NCBI GenBank assembly: GCA_001632435.1
Contig: KV424146.1
Location: 13,889 to 35,199 of the forward strand
Direction of reading: 5' to 3'
Length of the DNA stretch: 21,311 nt
Origin: Calocera cornea HHB12733
Taxonomy: Eukaryota > Basidiomycota > Dacrymycetes > Dacrymycetales > Dacrymycetaceae
The notes beneath the pieces were generated by a model that saw only the letters and a list, made by a program, of their open reading frames with translations, searched no databases and was not told the DNA's origin. This document shows, in pieces, positions 9,735 through 19,886 of the stretch (its first letter is position 1; the number at the start of each line of letters is the position of its first letter). Made by a program: the position numbers and the translations under genes.

Positions 9735-11075
9735 TCAGAGTTGAATCTTCCTATATCGCGATGTATCCAATGTCCCGGCCTTCGCTGCGTCGGCTTCTTG
9801 TTTGAGTTTGGCAAACAGCTTGATCTTGTCCACCAACTAGATTGCTTGTCGTGAGCATCCTATGCTCATTGGACGTCACAGCAGTGATGCGCACCTGATG
9901 GGAGACTACTCGTCCAGAGGTGCTGGGCATGACCCAAATCAGCGTCTCATCGATTCCAGTTCGTATTGGTGTTATCAATGTGGATGTCTCTTCTTCCTTC
10001 ACAAGTGCGATCGACTGGCTGGCGTCGAAGTCGACATCGATCTTCGTCACAACCTCTGACGAGTTAGGCAGCTGAGACACCTCGGGAGGTAGAAGAAGCA
10101 CATAAGGCTGAAGCCCATAGTCGAAGACATCCTTTCTTTTGGCCGGCTTCTTCTTCTGCACGCCCTTTGGGGTGGAGGGGCTGGGAGCGGTCGCTGTAGA
10201 TCTGGACGCTGAGTCAGGCATATCTTCTTCCACCGCATCCTTGACGTCTTCCGGCGCCTCAACGACAGTCTTCTGTCCACCAGTTGGCAGCACCGCGGCT
10301 GTCCTCGTATCCAAATTCTTCTGTACGGCCAGCCAGATGCCCTTTCCAACAAAACAGATGATCCTCGGTCTCCAGGTGGTAACCTTCTGCAGGAATGCAG
10401 GCGCGCTCTCGACCATCTCCTTCGCGGACAGCTCAGCAGCCTCTGCGGACGGTCGATCGACGAGGTTTGTCATGCCGAGATTGTACTTCTCTGGAAGGGT
10501 GTAGTCCTCTGATGCAGGGACGAAATTGGGGACGAGCCCGCCTTGGTGAAGCGCCCGCCAGAAATGGTTCGTTGGGCTGGCGAAATGATGACCCGTTTCG
10601 GCAGACATCACGCCTGGGCTGAGACTATCGTTAGGAAGTCTCCATTAGGCACAGCAAAGGCGCTCGTACTTAATACCGCAGAACATTACTGTGAGATGAT
10701 CAGTGGGTGGTCGGTCTGGACCGCGTGGAAGTGCGCACCGTCTAATCCCATCGCCAGATAGTCATGCAACGGTCTCAAATGTGCATATTTTGTTGGGTCT
10801 GCATACCCCCTCTTCACGGGCGAACCCTTCCGTTTCTTCTTGGGGCTTTCAGACTCCTCCTCCTCCTTCAAGGCGTCGATTCGACGCTTGTTGGGCGAAC
10901 GCGGGGGTGTAGTTGGCGCAGGCGTGGAAGCAGAGGGCTTGAACGCATGATTCCTAGGCGAACGGCGAATTCTATTGGGCGAAGATGCTGCGTAAGAAAA
11001 GGAGGCAAGAGATGCACGGAAAGATGAAGTTGGAGATTGAGGTTCAGCCTTGGTGACAGTGTCAGTCAAAGCCAT
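9735..11075 (-). CDS. G:T mismatch-specific uracil/thymine DNA glycosylase (TDG/MUG family), copy 1
   Basis: This is a base-excision repair enzyme that removes T or U paired with G. Exons on the minus strand are 10739-11075, 10670-10688 (a 19-nt micro-exon), 9895-10618 and 9735-9836. The sum is 1182 nt, 393 aa, fully in frame. The catalytic-site motif GINPG is at residues 117-121, with Asn119 (the general-base position of the family) split by an intron. GHHFASPTNHFW is at 128-139, then GMTNLVDRPSAEAAELS, WRPRIICFVGKGIW, and MPSTSGR at 349-355. The first 100 residues are Ser/Pro-rich and end in a nuclear-localisation-like PKKKRKGSPVKR (78-89). A charged linker with KKKPAKRK splits the catalytic domain. 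I chose the ATG at 11075; one at 11231 would add residues that do not look like the family. The gene converges on CFT1 and has an identical copy 2907 bp downstream. Confidence 0.92.
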
Positions 11076-11346
11076 GTCGGCCAACGCTGGCAGGGCCAGA
11101 CGCGCGCTGGATCCGGCGCCAATCGGGTGGGACAAAGGTGTCCTTTCTCGCGAACATGTTCTGGGGATCGTTACAGCTTGACGCATTGAGGATAGACACG
11201 CTGAAGTTATCCAGAACCAGCAAAAAATCATGACATTAACCCGTAGAAAATCATACTACTAAAAGACAACTGTGTCCTATCGTAAATGTGGCTTCGACCT
11301 ATGTCAGCCCGGGCGAAGCACGGCAATCAAGCTTGACTTCCCCCTC

Positions 11347-11626
11347 CTACTCCTTGCCCTCTCGATTGATGATCGTCGGAGCTTCCATGTCTTCGGAAGA
11401 CATGACCGATTCTGGACCCTCCACTTTCCTTTTCTCGTGCGCCACGATGGCAGCATGGAACTCTCGCTGAGCGCATGGCACGACTGCAATCTCGTCAGTT
11501 CAGCGAGGGGATGGCCATAGGGAGACTGACCTCTGTCAGTGTCCCGCAGGATATAATCATACACCGCCGCGGCGAGCAGCATAGCAGGGATGTTTGTCAG
11601 AGCGGCAATGGCGGCGTACGCCCCAC
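11347..11626 (-). pseudogene. 5'-truncated aquaporin fragment at the duplication junction
   Basis: This is a copy of the last exon (11347-11483), the last intron (11484-11530) and the 3' part of exon 6 (11531-11626) of the intact aquaporin gene at 14254-15561. It encodes only about residues 258-333, starting near GGAYAAIAALTN, and stops abruptly at 11626 where CFT1 sequence begins. It has no promoter, no start and no pore motifs, so it cannot make a channel. It was created by the tandem duplication. Confidence 0.9.
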
Positions 11627-12506
11627 GGTTACCTAGTGTCCTCTCAGGGCTTCAAGGTACATAGTCATGCTCAAACTTCCTTGTGGGAACATGTCTGACG
11701 CACCAGCAGGTCTTTGTCAGAGCCTTTGAGCAAGATGAGCGTCTTGTTGGCGTTGCCTTCATGGATGCTGGTGTTTGCGTCACAAGCTTGACTTGCCTCA
11801 AGAATCTGCTCCTCATTGGGGACGCCCAGCGGAGTGTCTCTTTCGTTGCCTTCCAGGAGGACCCGTTCAAATTGGTCGTCCTCGCAAGGGACCAGCGGCC
11901 CACTCACGTCCTTGATTCGGCATTCCTGTTTGATGAGGGTGACTTCAGTATCCTTGCTGCGGATGACGAGGGCAACTTGCGGATGTTCGAGTTTGACCCC
12001 GGTCGTAAGTATTCCTCGCCACAACTGTCGGCCATGTTGCTGATGTGCGACCTTCAGTGGCAGGTGCTACGCATGGCAATCCATTGTTATGTACAACCGA
12101 ATTCAACGGAAACTCGGAACATGCCCACATCTTAGCCATCGCGGGACGGCACCGAGAAGATCCTGAAGAAGTGCCCATACCAGAAGCACAGCTCATCTTC
12201 GGCACGTCGGACGGTTCTTTGGGAACAATCTCTCCCGTACCAGAGGATTCGTCAAAACGCCTTCAGCTTCTGTCAGGACAGCTCATGCGAAGCGTGCAAC
12301 ATTTCGCTGGTCTGAACCCCCGCGCTTTCCGAACCGTTCGGAACGACCATCTCTCTCGACCCCTCAACAAGGGGATACTCGATTATACGCTTCTGCATGC
12401 CTTCCAAGAGCTCGATATTCGACGACAAGCTACCATTACAAAGCAGATCGGGACGGACACGATCACCGTCCTCCGTGACATTCGATCCCTTCAAGAAATA
12501 TGGTAA
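11627..12506 (+). pseudogene. 5'-truncated CFT1 fragment at the duplication junction
   Basis: This is a copy of the CFT1 3' end: the exon 10 tail (11627-11656), exon 11 (11710-12004) and exon 12 (12058-12506). It encodes the last 257 residues or so, from GYLVSSQGFK to the stop. The frame is undamaged, but the fragment lacks the first 1338 residues, a start and a promoter. To its left lies the aquaporin fragment on the opposite strand, so both fragments read away from the junction. Any transcript would need a new promoter. Confidence 0.92.
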
Positions 12507-12641
12507 TGTTATAGTCAATTGATGTATCCGTATTGTATTGCGTAATGGTATCGCGTTGCCTTTGCATCCGACGCGATGGAGCGACTACCGCATGAGACGA
12601 CGTGGGTGATAATGGTGGGCTCGAGTACTAGTTATATGAAG

Positions 12642-13982
12642 TCAGAGTTGAATCTTCCTATATCGCGATGTATCCAATGTCCCGGCCTTCGCTGCGTCGG
12701 CTTCTTGTTTGAGTTTGGCAAACAGCTTGATCTTGTCCACCAACTAGATTGCTTGTCGTGAGCATCCTATGCTCATTGGACGTCACAGCAGTGATGCGCA
12801 CCTGATGGGAGACTACTCGTCCAGAGGTGCTGGGCATGACCCAAATCAGCGTCTCATCGATTCCAGTTCGTATTGGTGTTATCAATGTGGATGTCTCTTC
12901 TTCCTTCACAAGTGCGATCGACTGGCTGGCGTCGAAGTCGACATCGATCTTCGTCACAACCTCTGACGAGTTAGGCAGCTGAGACACCTCGGGAGGTAGA
13001 AGAAGCACATAAGGCTGAAGCCCATAGTCGAAGACATCCTTTCTTTTGGCCGGCTTCTTCTTCTGCACGCCCTTTGGGGTGGAGGGGCTGGGAGCGGTCG
13101 CTGTAGATCTGGACGCTGAGTCAGGCATATCTTCTTCCACCGCATCCTTGACGTCTTCCGGCGCCTCAACGACAGTCTTCTGTCCACCAGTTGGCAGCAC
13201 CGCGGCTGTCCTCGTATCCAAATTCTTCTGTACGGCCAGCCAGATGCCCTTTCCAACAAAACAGATGATCCTCGGTCTCCAGGTGGTAACCTTCTGCAGG
13301 AATGCAGGCGCGCTCTCGACCATCTCCTTCGCGGACAGCTCAGCAGCCTCTGCGGACGGTCGATCGACGAGGTTTGTCATGCCGAGATTGTACTTCTCTG
13401 GAAGGGTGTAGTCCTCTGATGCAGGGACGAAATTGGGGACGAGCCCGCCTTGGTGAAGCGCCCGCCAGAAATGGTTCGTTGGGCTGGCGAAATGATGACC
13501 CGTTTCGGCAGACATCACGCCTGGGCTGAGACTATCGTTAGGAAGTCTCCATTAGGCACAGCAAAGGCGCTCGTACTTAATACCGCAGAACATTACTGTG
13601 AGATGATCAGTGGGTGGTCGGTCTGGACCGCGTGGAAGTGCGCACCGTCTAATCCCATCGCCAGATAGTCATGCAACGGTCTCAAATGTGCATATTTTGT
13701 TGGGTCTGCATACCCCCTCTTCACGGGCGAACCCTTCCGTTTCTTCTTGGGGCTTTCAGACTCCTCCTCCTCCTTCAAGGCGTCGATTCGACGCTTGTTG
13801 GGCGAACGCGGGGGTGTAGTTGGCGCAGGCGTGGAAGCAGAGGGCTTGAACGCATGATTCCTAGGCGAACGGCGAATTCTATTGGGCGAAGATGCTGCGT
13901 AAGAAAAGGAGGCAAGAGATGCACGGAAAGATGAAGTTGGAGATTGAGGTTCAGCCTTGGTGACAGTGTCAGTCAAAGCCAT
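12642..13982 (-). CDS. G:T mismatch-specific DNA glycosylase (TDG/MUG family), copy 2
   Basis: This is the second complete copy of the glycosylase at 9735-11075, shifted by exactly 2907 bp. Exons are 13646-13982, 13577-13595, 12802-13525 and 12642-12743, again 393 aa with the same translation. All motifs are kept: GINPG with the split Asn119, GHHFASPTNHFW, and MPSTSGR. The duplicated block includes 551 bp upstream of the start codon, so both copies have the same proximal upstream DNA. This copy sits just 3' of the intact aquaporin gene on the same strand; the aquaporin stop is 271 bp upstream of its ATG. If the duplication is real, gene dosage is doubled with no sign yet of divergence or decay. 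Confidence 0.88.
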
Positions 13983-14253
13983 GTCGGCCAACGCTGGCAG
14001 GGCCAGACGCGCGCTGGATCCGGCGCCAATCGGGTGGGACAAAGGTGTCCTTTCTCGCGAACATGTTCTGGGGATCGTTACAGCTTGACGCATTGAGGAT
14101 AGACACGCTGAAGTTATCCAGAACCAGCAAAAAATCATGACATTAACCCGTAGAAAATCATACTACTAAAAGACAACTGTGTCCTATCGTAAATGTGGCT
14201 TCGACCTATGTCAGCCCGGGCGAAGCACGGCAATCAAGCTTGACTTCCCCCTC

Positions 14254-15561
14254 CTACTCCTTGCCCTCTCGATTGATGATCGTCGGAGCTTCCATGTCTT
14301 CGGAAGACATGACCGATTCTGGACCCTCCACTTTCCTTTTCTCGTGCGCCACGATGGCAGCATGGAACTCTCGCTGAGCGCATGGCACGACTGCAATCTC
14401 GTCAGTTCAGCGAGGGGATGGCCATAGGGAGACTGACCTCTGTCAGTGTCCCGCAGGATATAATCATACACCGCCGCGGCGAGCAGCATAGCAGGGATGT
14501 TTGTCAGAGCGGCAATGGCGGCGTACGCCCCACCAGACGCTTTTGTGCCCCAAATGCAAAGCACCATGATGCGGGCACCGATGTCTCTTGCGGAGTTAGC
14601 AGCAACTGTCGATAGCTCAGTAGGTATGTGGATCAAAGTAGGTAGAACTTACGGCCAACAGGACTGAATCCCCAGATGATGGTGGCGTAGGTTACTCCAA
14701 TGATGAATGGTACGGAAGCCGGAGGCGCGAAGAAGTTTGTGGGATCGATGCAGGCCCAGATTGCGAGGCCGAGGATGAAATCGCAGGAGAACTCGTTCCA
14801 GAACACGATGCCAAGGTTAGACGTCGCTGGGACATACAAGCCAAAGATGCCAGCTGGGCCTTGCTGGGTGAAGTTGACGCTGTCGAGAGCACCTACCGCA
14901 GCCAAACCCGCTTCAAGTTCCTGAAGCTAGTTGAGATCGGGCTCGGATAATCGTTAAATGACTTGCCAGAATAACATCGCGGTATTGGAGATAGATGACC
15001 ATGCACGCTACGAATGCGCCGAAGATTTGTGCGAGGATGAAGAAGGGCGCCTTGCGGATCGGAAAGCCTCGGAACACGACATTTGCAATTGTCACGCATG
15101 GGTTGAAGTGACCTGCGACCAGATGTTAGACATGCAGACCATAGAGAACTTGTCTTGCGCACCTCCCGAGGTAGGCGCAGCAATGGTGATCGCCAGCATG
15201 ATGCCAACAGAGTACGCGAAGCCGATCTGAAGCACGGCTGTGCACCATGATAAGTTCTTTCAGACGGACACGGACCATAAACTACACCTACATCCAACAC
15301 CTTCCACCTTGCTCAGCGTTCCTAGTGTGTTTGCAGCCTGCGATCCAATACCGCAGAAGCAGTAGAGGAACGCGCCCATCTATAGCCCACTGTTACCCGC
15401 CAGTTCGATAGCATAAGCAAACATTGTCATACAGCTTCAGCAAAGCATTGAACGAGTAAGTGGGCATCTCGGTAGCGAATTCTCTCCCAACGTGCTGTAC
15501 GAGCCGAAATCGGGGCCAGGTCCCTCAAGAAAACCAGGTCATCTCTCGCATCGATGGCCAT
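14254..15561 (-). CDS. Aquaporin-family (MIP) membrane channel with NPC/NSA pore motifs
   Basis: This is a major intrinsic protein channel for water or small neutral solutes such as glycerol. Minus-strand exons are 15433-15561, 15301-15379, 15163-15237, 14967-15112, 14653-14920, 14438-14605 and 14254-14390. They total 1002 nt, 333 aa, in frame. The first pore loop is GHFNPCVTIANV, with NPC at 98-100 in place of NPA. The second is NSARDIGAR, with NSA at 236-238 in place of NPA. The Arg after the second motif is kept. Hydrophobic segments fit the six-helix hourglass fold, for example ALLQ-type helix 1 around 35-65 (QCFAEAMGAFLYCFCGIGSQ) and IGFAYSVGIMLAITIAAPTSG before the first pore loop. The extracellular-type loop has GPAGIFGLYVPA. 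The C-terminus is charged and ends at TAG 14254-14256. Intron 4 uses a GC donor. The KDZ transposon lies 0.5-0.6 kb upstream. Substrate cannot be told from sequence. Confidence 0.88.
14921..14966 (-). other. GC-AG intron of the aquaporin gene
   Basis: The donor is CTG|GCAAGT and the acceptor CTTCAG|GAA, 46 bp, phase 0. The join gives YLQYRDVIL-ELEAGLAAVG, which matches the loop length expected after the third helix of fungal MIP proteins. No GT donor nearby restores the frame. The positions after GC (AAGT) are the strong consensus typical of functional GC-AG introns. Confidence 0.7.
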
Positions 15562-16163
15562 CGTGAGTCGTCAAGGATGGAGTAGCAGAGACCAGCAAGA
15601 TAGGTACGAGACCGTAGGAGCAAGAGAGGGAGCGAAACAGCGTGTCAGTGCGCCGACCAGCATTATTATACGCTGTCGTTTAATCGATGGCTTGATTAGA
15701 TGAAGGAAGTCCGCCCTGGCGACTGTGTTTCTCAAGGTTGGTTCCGTGGAAGCCCCGAGACTGGCACCGTAAGCGAGTAAGGCCTTCTGACTCGTCATGG
15801 GATGTCCCCCTATCGCCCCACGTTGGGTCCGGACGAAGCATTCACGCGAACGCCGGTCTGACCGCGGGCTAGGTCACAGGTCTTCCGATCCCAGTGCTAA
15901 CTGAGACCTACGGGGCCAAATTAGCGGTGGGAGCGAGCACCGCACCCGCGGCTAACTTGCGCATCGCTCCTATGTGTCCCTATTCCAGGGAAAATCCATG
16001 ACAGTGGACCCTGAACCGGCTATTCCAGCTGCGCGTCGCGTCTCACTCGTGACAGCCATTGTTTTGCTTACTGCAGCAATGCGCCAATCCTGCATTGCAC
16101 ACTGCACTGGTCCATTCACTGCTTCACTGCACATAGCACCTTCGATTGCAAGGAACTCTTCCT
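15562..16163. other. Divergent intergenic region between aquaporin and KDZ transposase
   Basis: No gene is seen. The left part is the aquaporin upstream region and includes a TATA-like box. Around 15921-15955 there is a small imperfect inverted repeat (TTAGC/GCTAA flanking GCGGTG/CACCGC). From about 16057 rightward the sequence takes on the CATTG/CACTG-rich signature of the transposon, so the element's left end lies somewhere near 15.98-16.05 kb. Confidence 0.5.
15664..15670 (-). promoter_or_regulatory. Possible TATA box of the aquaporin gene
   Basis: On the minus strand this reads TATAATA, about 103 bp upstream of the ATG at 15561. Position and sequence suit a fungal core promoter. There is no other support. 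Confidence 0.35.
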
Positions 16164-19100
16164 ATGCCTGACGCAAGCAGCACTGCTGGATTGGCCAATG
16201 CCAAAACCACGCTGACTGGTCGGCTGCGCTCTAAGCACACCCTCAGCACTGCATCGCGCGGAGCCAGGATTGCGATCTACAAGCCGTCCACCGACTTTGC
16301 AGCAAGCACATCCACATCCCAACGCCCAACTAATGCACTGCGTGGAATTGCAGCATTGCGCCAGAGCTTCAAGACCGCGCCAGCTCCTGGTCCTCGGGAC
16401 AGTGCAGTGGGTGTTGCCCCCGGCGCATCACCCCTTCCCCGGAGTACAGGGCAGCATCTGCGGCAAGCGCGAACATTGAACATGAAGGCTATTCAGCGGG
16501 GTCACCGGGAAGCGCAGGAGGAGCGGGCCCGACGGCTTGCAGGTATGTATGCCTGAACATTGTTGTCATTGATCACTAATGTCTGTCCCAGCACGTCCCG
16601 ATGAAGCAATGGCAGTAGACTATCTTGCGGAGGCACTGGGCACTGCAGAGGGCGATGAGGAGATGCATCCTATGGCCATTGACGAAGGGGCATTGTATGG
16701 GGATCAGGATGATGGCTGGGCAGATGACGAAGAATCGGTGCCTGCAGTTGAGGTTGCATGGCGACAATGCCAGTACGCGGTGCTTGTGCCTTATACACTG
16801 CACAATGTTCTGACTTACCACCAGGGGGAAGAGGGCACGACCACAGTACCTGCCTGGTCAGGGTGCCTATGCTCATCGCCTTGCTACATATGCAACACGA
16901 TGGGCCGCTGAGCTCCCTGTCCTTGCAGAGGCGTTCTTGCGTTGGCGGCATGGAAAGGTCAATGTCAGCAATGCCACCATTGACACATCTCCTTCTGTTT
17001 CATTGCGCATTGTGAACTGGGACAGTGAGCACTTCCTAACATGTCTTTGATGTCTGCTCAATGTGCAATAGACATTGCGTCATTGACGATCTCTTGCTGC
17101 AAGGATGGCGACAATTTGCTCGAGCGTGTTGTTGAGCAAGGCTACATGCCTTGCTCGCCCGACGTCCCTCAGCTGGCTATCGCATTGCCAATCATTGAGG
17201 TCCTCCATCGGTGCCGTCTTCGAGCCTTCATCTCACATGAAGCATTTGCACGTGTGCTATGCGATCTCCATGGAGTGCGTTTCCCTTTGGCATCATCTGT
17301 GCAGCGGTTGTGCAATGCTAATCTCTACAATGTTCATACACAGCGCCCATATCGAACACGTCTCCGTGTGCAGTTGTCACATGCATACGATGCATGGGTT
17401 GCAATGCTCATGCATGTCGACTCCCTTGTCAAGCATGCCTTTGGCCATGATACCCCAAACTGGCGACTGCTTAACTCCTGCGCTGCATGCGAGTACAGGG
17501 TATGTGTGCCAGACACGAACAATGTTCAATGATGTCTCATTCCATTGGGCAGCTGCGCGATGAACCTCCCCTTCCACATACAAAGCTTGTCAGCTGTGAT
17601 GGGAACAACTCAAGCAAACGCTTCGCTCATGCCGGCCATCAAGATCATCGCGCATTCGACAGTGATTACTTGATCGGCGAAGAAGAGGTGAACACCTTTG
17701 CGGACGAGGTACCGCGTAGACGAATGAAGACTGTCAGTTCATTGCACACTGCTCTGTGGCCTGCTGGCTCAATGCATTGTCAGGGAGGAGAGGACATGCT
17801 CACTGGCGCGCTGCCCAATGCTGGCAGAGCGGCTACATTGCAAGATGCACCTGTGCAGTGCACGGACAAATGGAAGACTTCTCGGGCAACGGACAATGCA
17901 ACACACTGGATGGATGGCATGCGGGAGACAGGCAACTTCCTGTTCTCTTGCCGGCATGGTATGATTCTTTTCTCCTCGGATATGGTCCGAAGTGGTGAAC
18001 TGTGCGTTGTGCATTGCTTTATGTGCTAATTCCACACTGAGGCAATGTCCAGATCGAAATATCCTCTCGCTGGTGTGCAGCGACTACTGCAAGTGTTTGG
18101 AGAAGGCATTGCTGTTGGCTACGACATTGGTTGTGACTTCTCTGGTACTGCAATGCGCAGCCGGTTAGGCAAAGATATCCGTGCATTGCGGCTCTCATTC
18201 TATGTTGGCGCGTTCCATGGTTACGCACACAACCGCAAGTGCCAACTGGAGTTCCATCCACGCATTCAATGCACTGCTGGCTTGGAAGACTTTGAGACAA
18301 ATGAGTGGATCTTCTCCCGGCAAAACGGCACTGCACACCTCTTCCGGTATGCATCGCGCTTTCACCGCCACATGACATTGCACCTGTTCTGGGAGCAGTG
18401 GGACCATGATCGGCGAGCAGTGCTCGGTGAGCTCGTCCATTGTGCATTGTGATTGCATTGCTCATTACCCGCGCAGCTGATTTCCTGCACAAGAAGTACA
18501 AGCACGCCCTGGAGATCTTGGACACTGTTGGTCCCACTGTGCGCCTCTACCAAGCCCGGTCTCAGATCAGCGATGAACAATTCCGGCAGTTCATTGTGGA
18601 CGAGAAAGAATACTTTCAGCAACTGCGCAAGGAGCCGGAGGAAGAGAAAATCCAGTATGAGTATCTTGAAACACTCCAGGAGCTCAGTGCACATCGGTCC
18701 GTCCTGCATTGCGCTTTGCCCTGCAACTTGACTCACATAGGTTTCAGTGCTAAGCTTGCAGGATTTGAAGCTTTCGTCAATTTGACACCGGACACTTGGA
18801 ATACACTGCCCGGCAAGGCACGCGAGCGAGAAGCACGGCGTGAACACCTGGCAGTGCTCCGTCATCAAGAGCGACTTGAGTTGCTTGCGGTTCAGTATGA
18901 ACATTGCTTGGACACTGAACGATGGACGCCGGACTCGCCTGAGTGGAAGGCTGTGGAGCAACGAGCAATGTGTCGCCAGTATAACCGTGCACTCGATGTC
19001 TTGGAGAACTTGGTCGTGCAACGCCTCTTTGAGCTGGAGAAGTTCAATCTACGAGGTACCGGTGAGGCATTGTCGTGATCCTCATTGGTCAATGCTCAAT

Positions 19101-19792
19101 GTTGTACAGGGTATGCAATGCGCAGGGCCATTGCGAAAGCTATGGATGAGCGCTGCGGTGCCATACGAACAGCACTGCAAAAGTACAATGATCTTGCACG
19201 AAAGCTCATTCCCCCTCGGCCGAAGCTGAACTACGACACTGTCATCAGCATGACGTGGGTGTCGGAATTTGCACTGCTGCGATTCTCAAAGCGCAATGTA
19301 CAAGAAGAGCAGTGGGCCGACCATCTGGTGCGGGAGATGACGGTCCAGTGGCACTTGCTGCAATGCGCAAAGCAGGAGATTCAACGACTTGACATCGAAG
19401 TTCGGAGACTATGGACCGCACTGCACGATGAACCAATTGTCTGGCGACAGAGCATTGCAGCTGCCCATCGAGCAGGGCATACAGTGCTGGCGGCCGAAAT
19501 GCAGCACCGCCTGAACGCACGCCAGCAGATCGATTATGCACTGCAGACGCGGCTCCAACAGATATTTGCTTTGCCAGGGTTCTCCGGCAACCCTACAGTG
19601 GGCGTTTGTGACACCGCAGGCCATGAAAGCATTGGGCAACGCCCATACACATCCGAACTGTTGCCTGTGCCAGATGACCCATTGAAGGATGAGCCTTCAG
19701 GGGACGCTATGTTTGAGGACGCAATGGACGACGAAGCGGAGGATGAACTGGATCGGGTGCAGCTGGCCTTTGAGCAGTTGTCACTGCCGTAG
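16164..19792 (+). CDS. KDZ (Kyakuja-Dileera-Zisupton) transposase, apparently intact
   Basis: This is a cut-and-paste type transposase of the KDZ superfamily, with an RNase H-like fold. Ten exons were placed: 16164-16542, 16592-16772, 16825-17024, 17072-17499, 17553-17732, 17784-18001, 18053-18426, 18477-18686, 18741-19061 and 19110-19792. They total 3174 nt, 1057 aa, with every join in frame and introns of 47-54 bp. Signature motifs are VSCDGNNS (Asp412), SCRHGMILFSSDMVRSGEL, VGYDIGC (Asp553), GAFHGYAHNRKCQLEFHP (581-598), GLEDFE (605-610) and ASRFHRH. Asp412, Asp553 and a Glu in 607-613 are my candidates for the catalytic triad. Downstream is a long helical, charged region, then GTGYAMRRAIAKAM and an acidic tail. 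The N-terminus is basic and Ser/Thr-rich. The introns at 17733-17783 and 18687-18740 are multiples of three with open reading and could be retained. No premature stop was found, so the copy could be active. Confidence 0.88.
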
Positions 19793-19886
19793 AGAGGCCA
19801 ACACTGCTCCCTTCTGTTTTGTAACACGGTTCGAGGAACGGGCAATAACCTTGTAGCAGTGCACCATGTGTATCCTGGTCAATGTA

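Larger units (their letters stand above)
8720..11626 (+). repeat. Tandem duplication, copy 1 (2907 bp)
   Basis: This segment runs from inside CFT1 exon 10, through the CFT1 3' end and the whole glycosylase gene, into the aquaporin's sixth exon. It is followed directly by a second copy at a constant offset of 2907 bp. No base difference was seen in the stretches compared, and every translated frame inside the unit is the same in both copies. The junction joins CCCCAC (ending 11626) to GGTTACC; the two-base AC is shared by both parent breakpoints. Confidence 0.95.
11627..14533 (+). repeat. Tandem duplication, copy 2 (2907 bp)
   Basis: This direct repeat of 8720-11626 ends at 14533, after which the sequence continues into the intact part of aquaporin exon 6. 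The copy carries the orphan CFT1 tail, the second complete glycosylase, and the 3' end of the intact aquaporin gene. Confidence 0.95.

Noticed and set aside
9669..9854. Small plus-strand frames over the 3' end of the glycosylase
   Set aside because: They overlap the glycosylase's last exon and intron, and the minus-strand frame (LVDKIKLFAKLKQEADAAK) clearly explains the sequence.
11076..11231. Upstream ATG at 11231 extending the glycosylase by 52 codons
   Set aside because: The added residues (MIFCWFWITSACLSS...) are unlike the Ser/Pro-rich nuclear N-terminus and would put a hydrophobic stretch on a nuclear enzyme; the ATG at 11075 gives a natural start.
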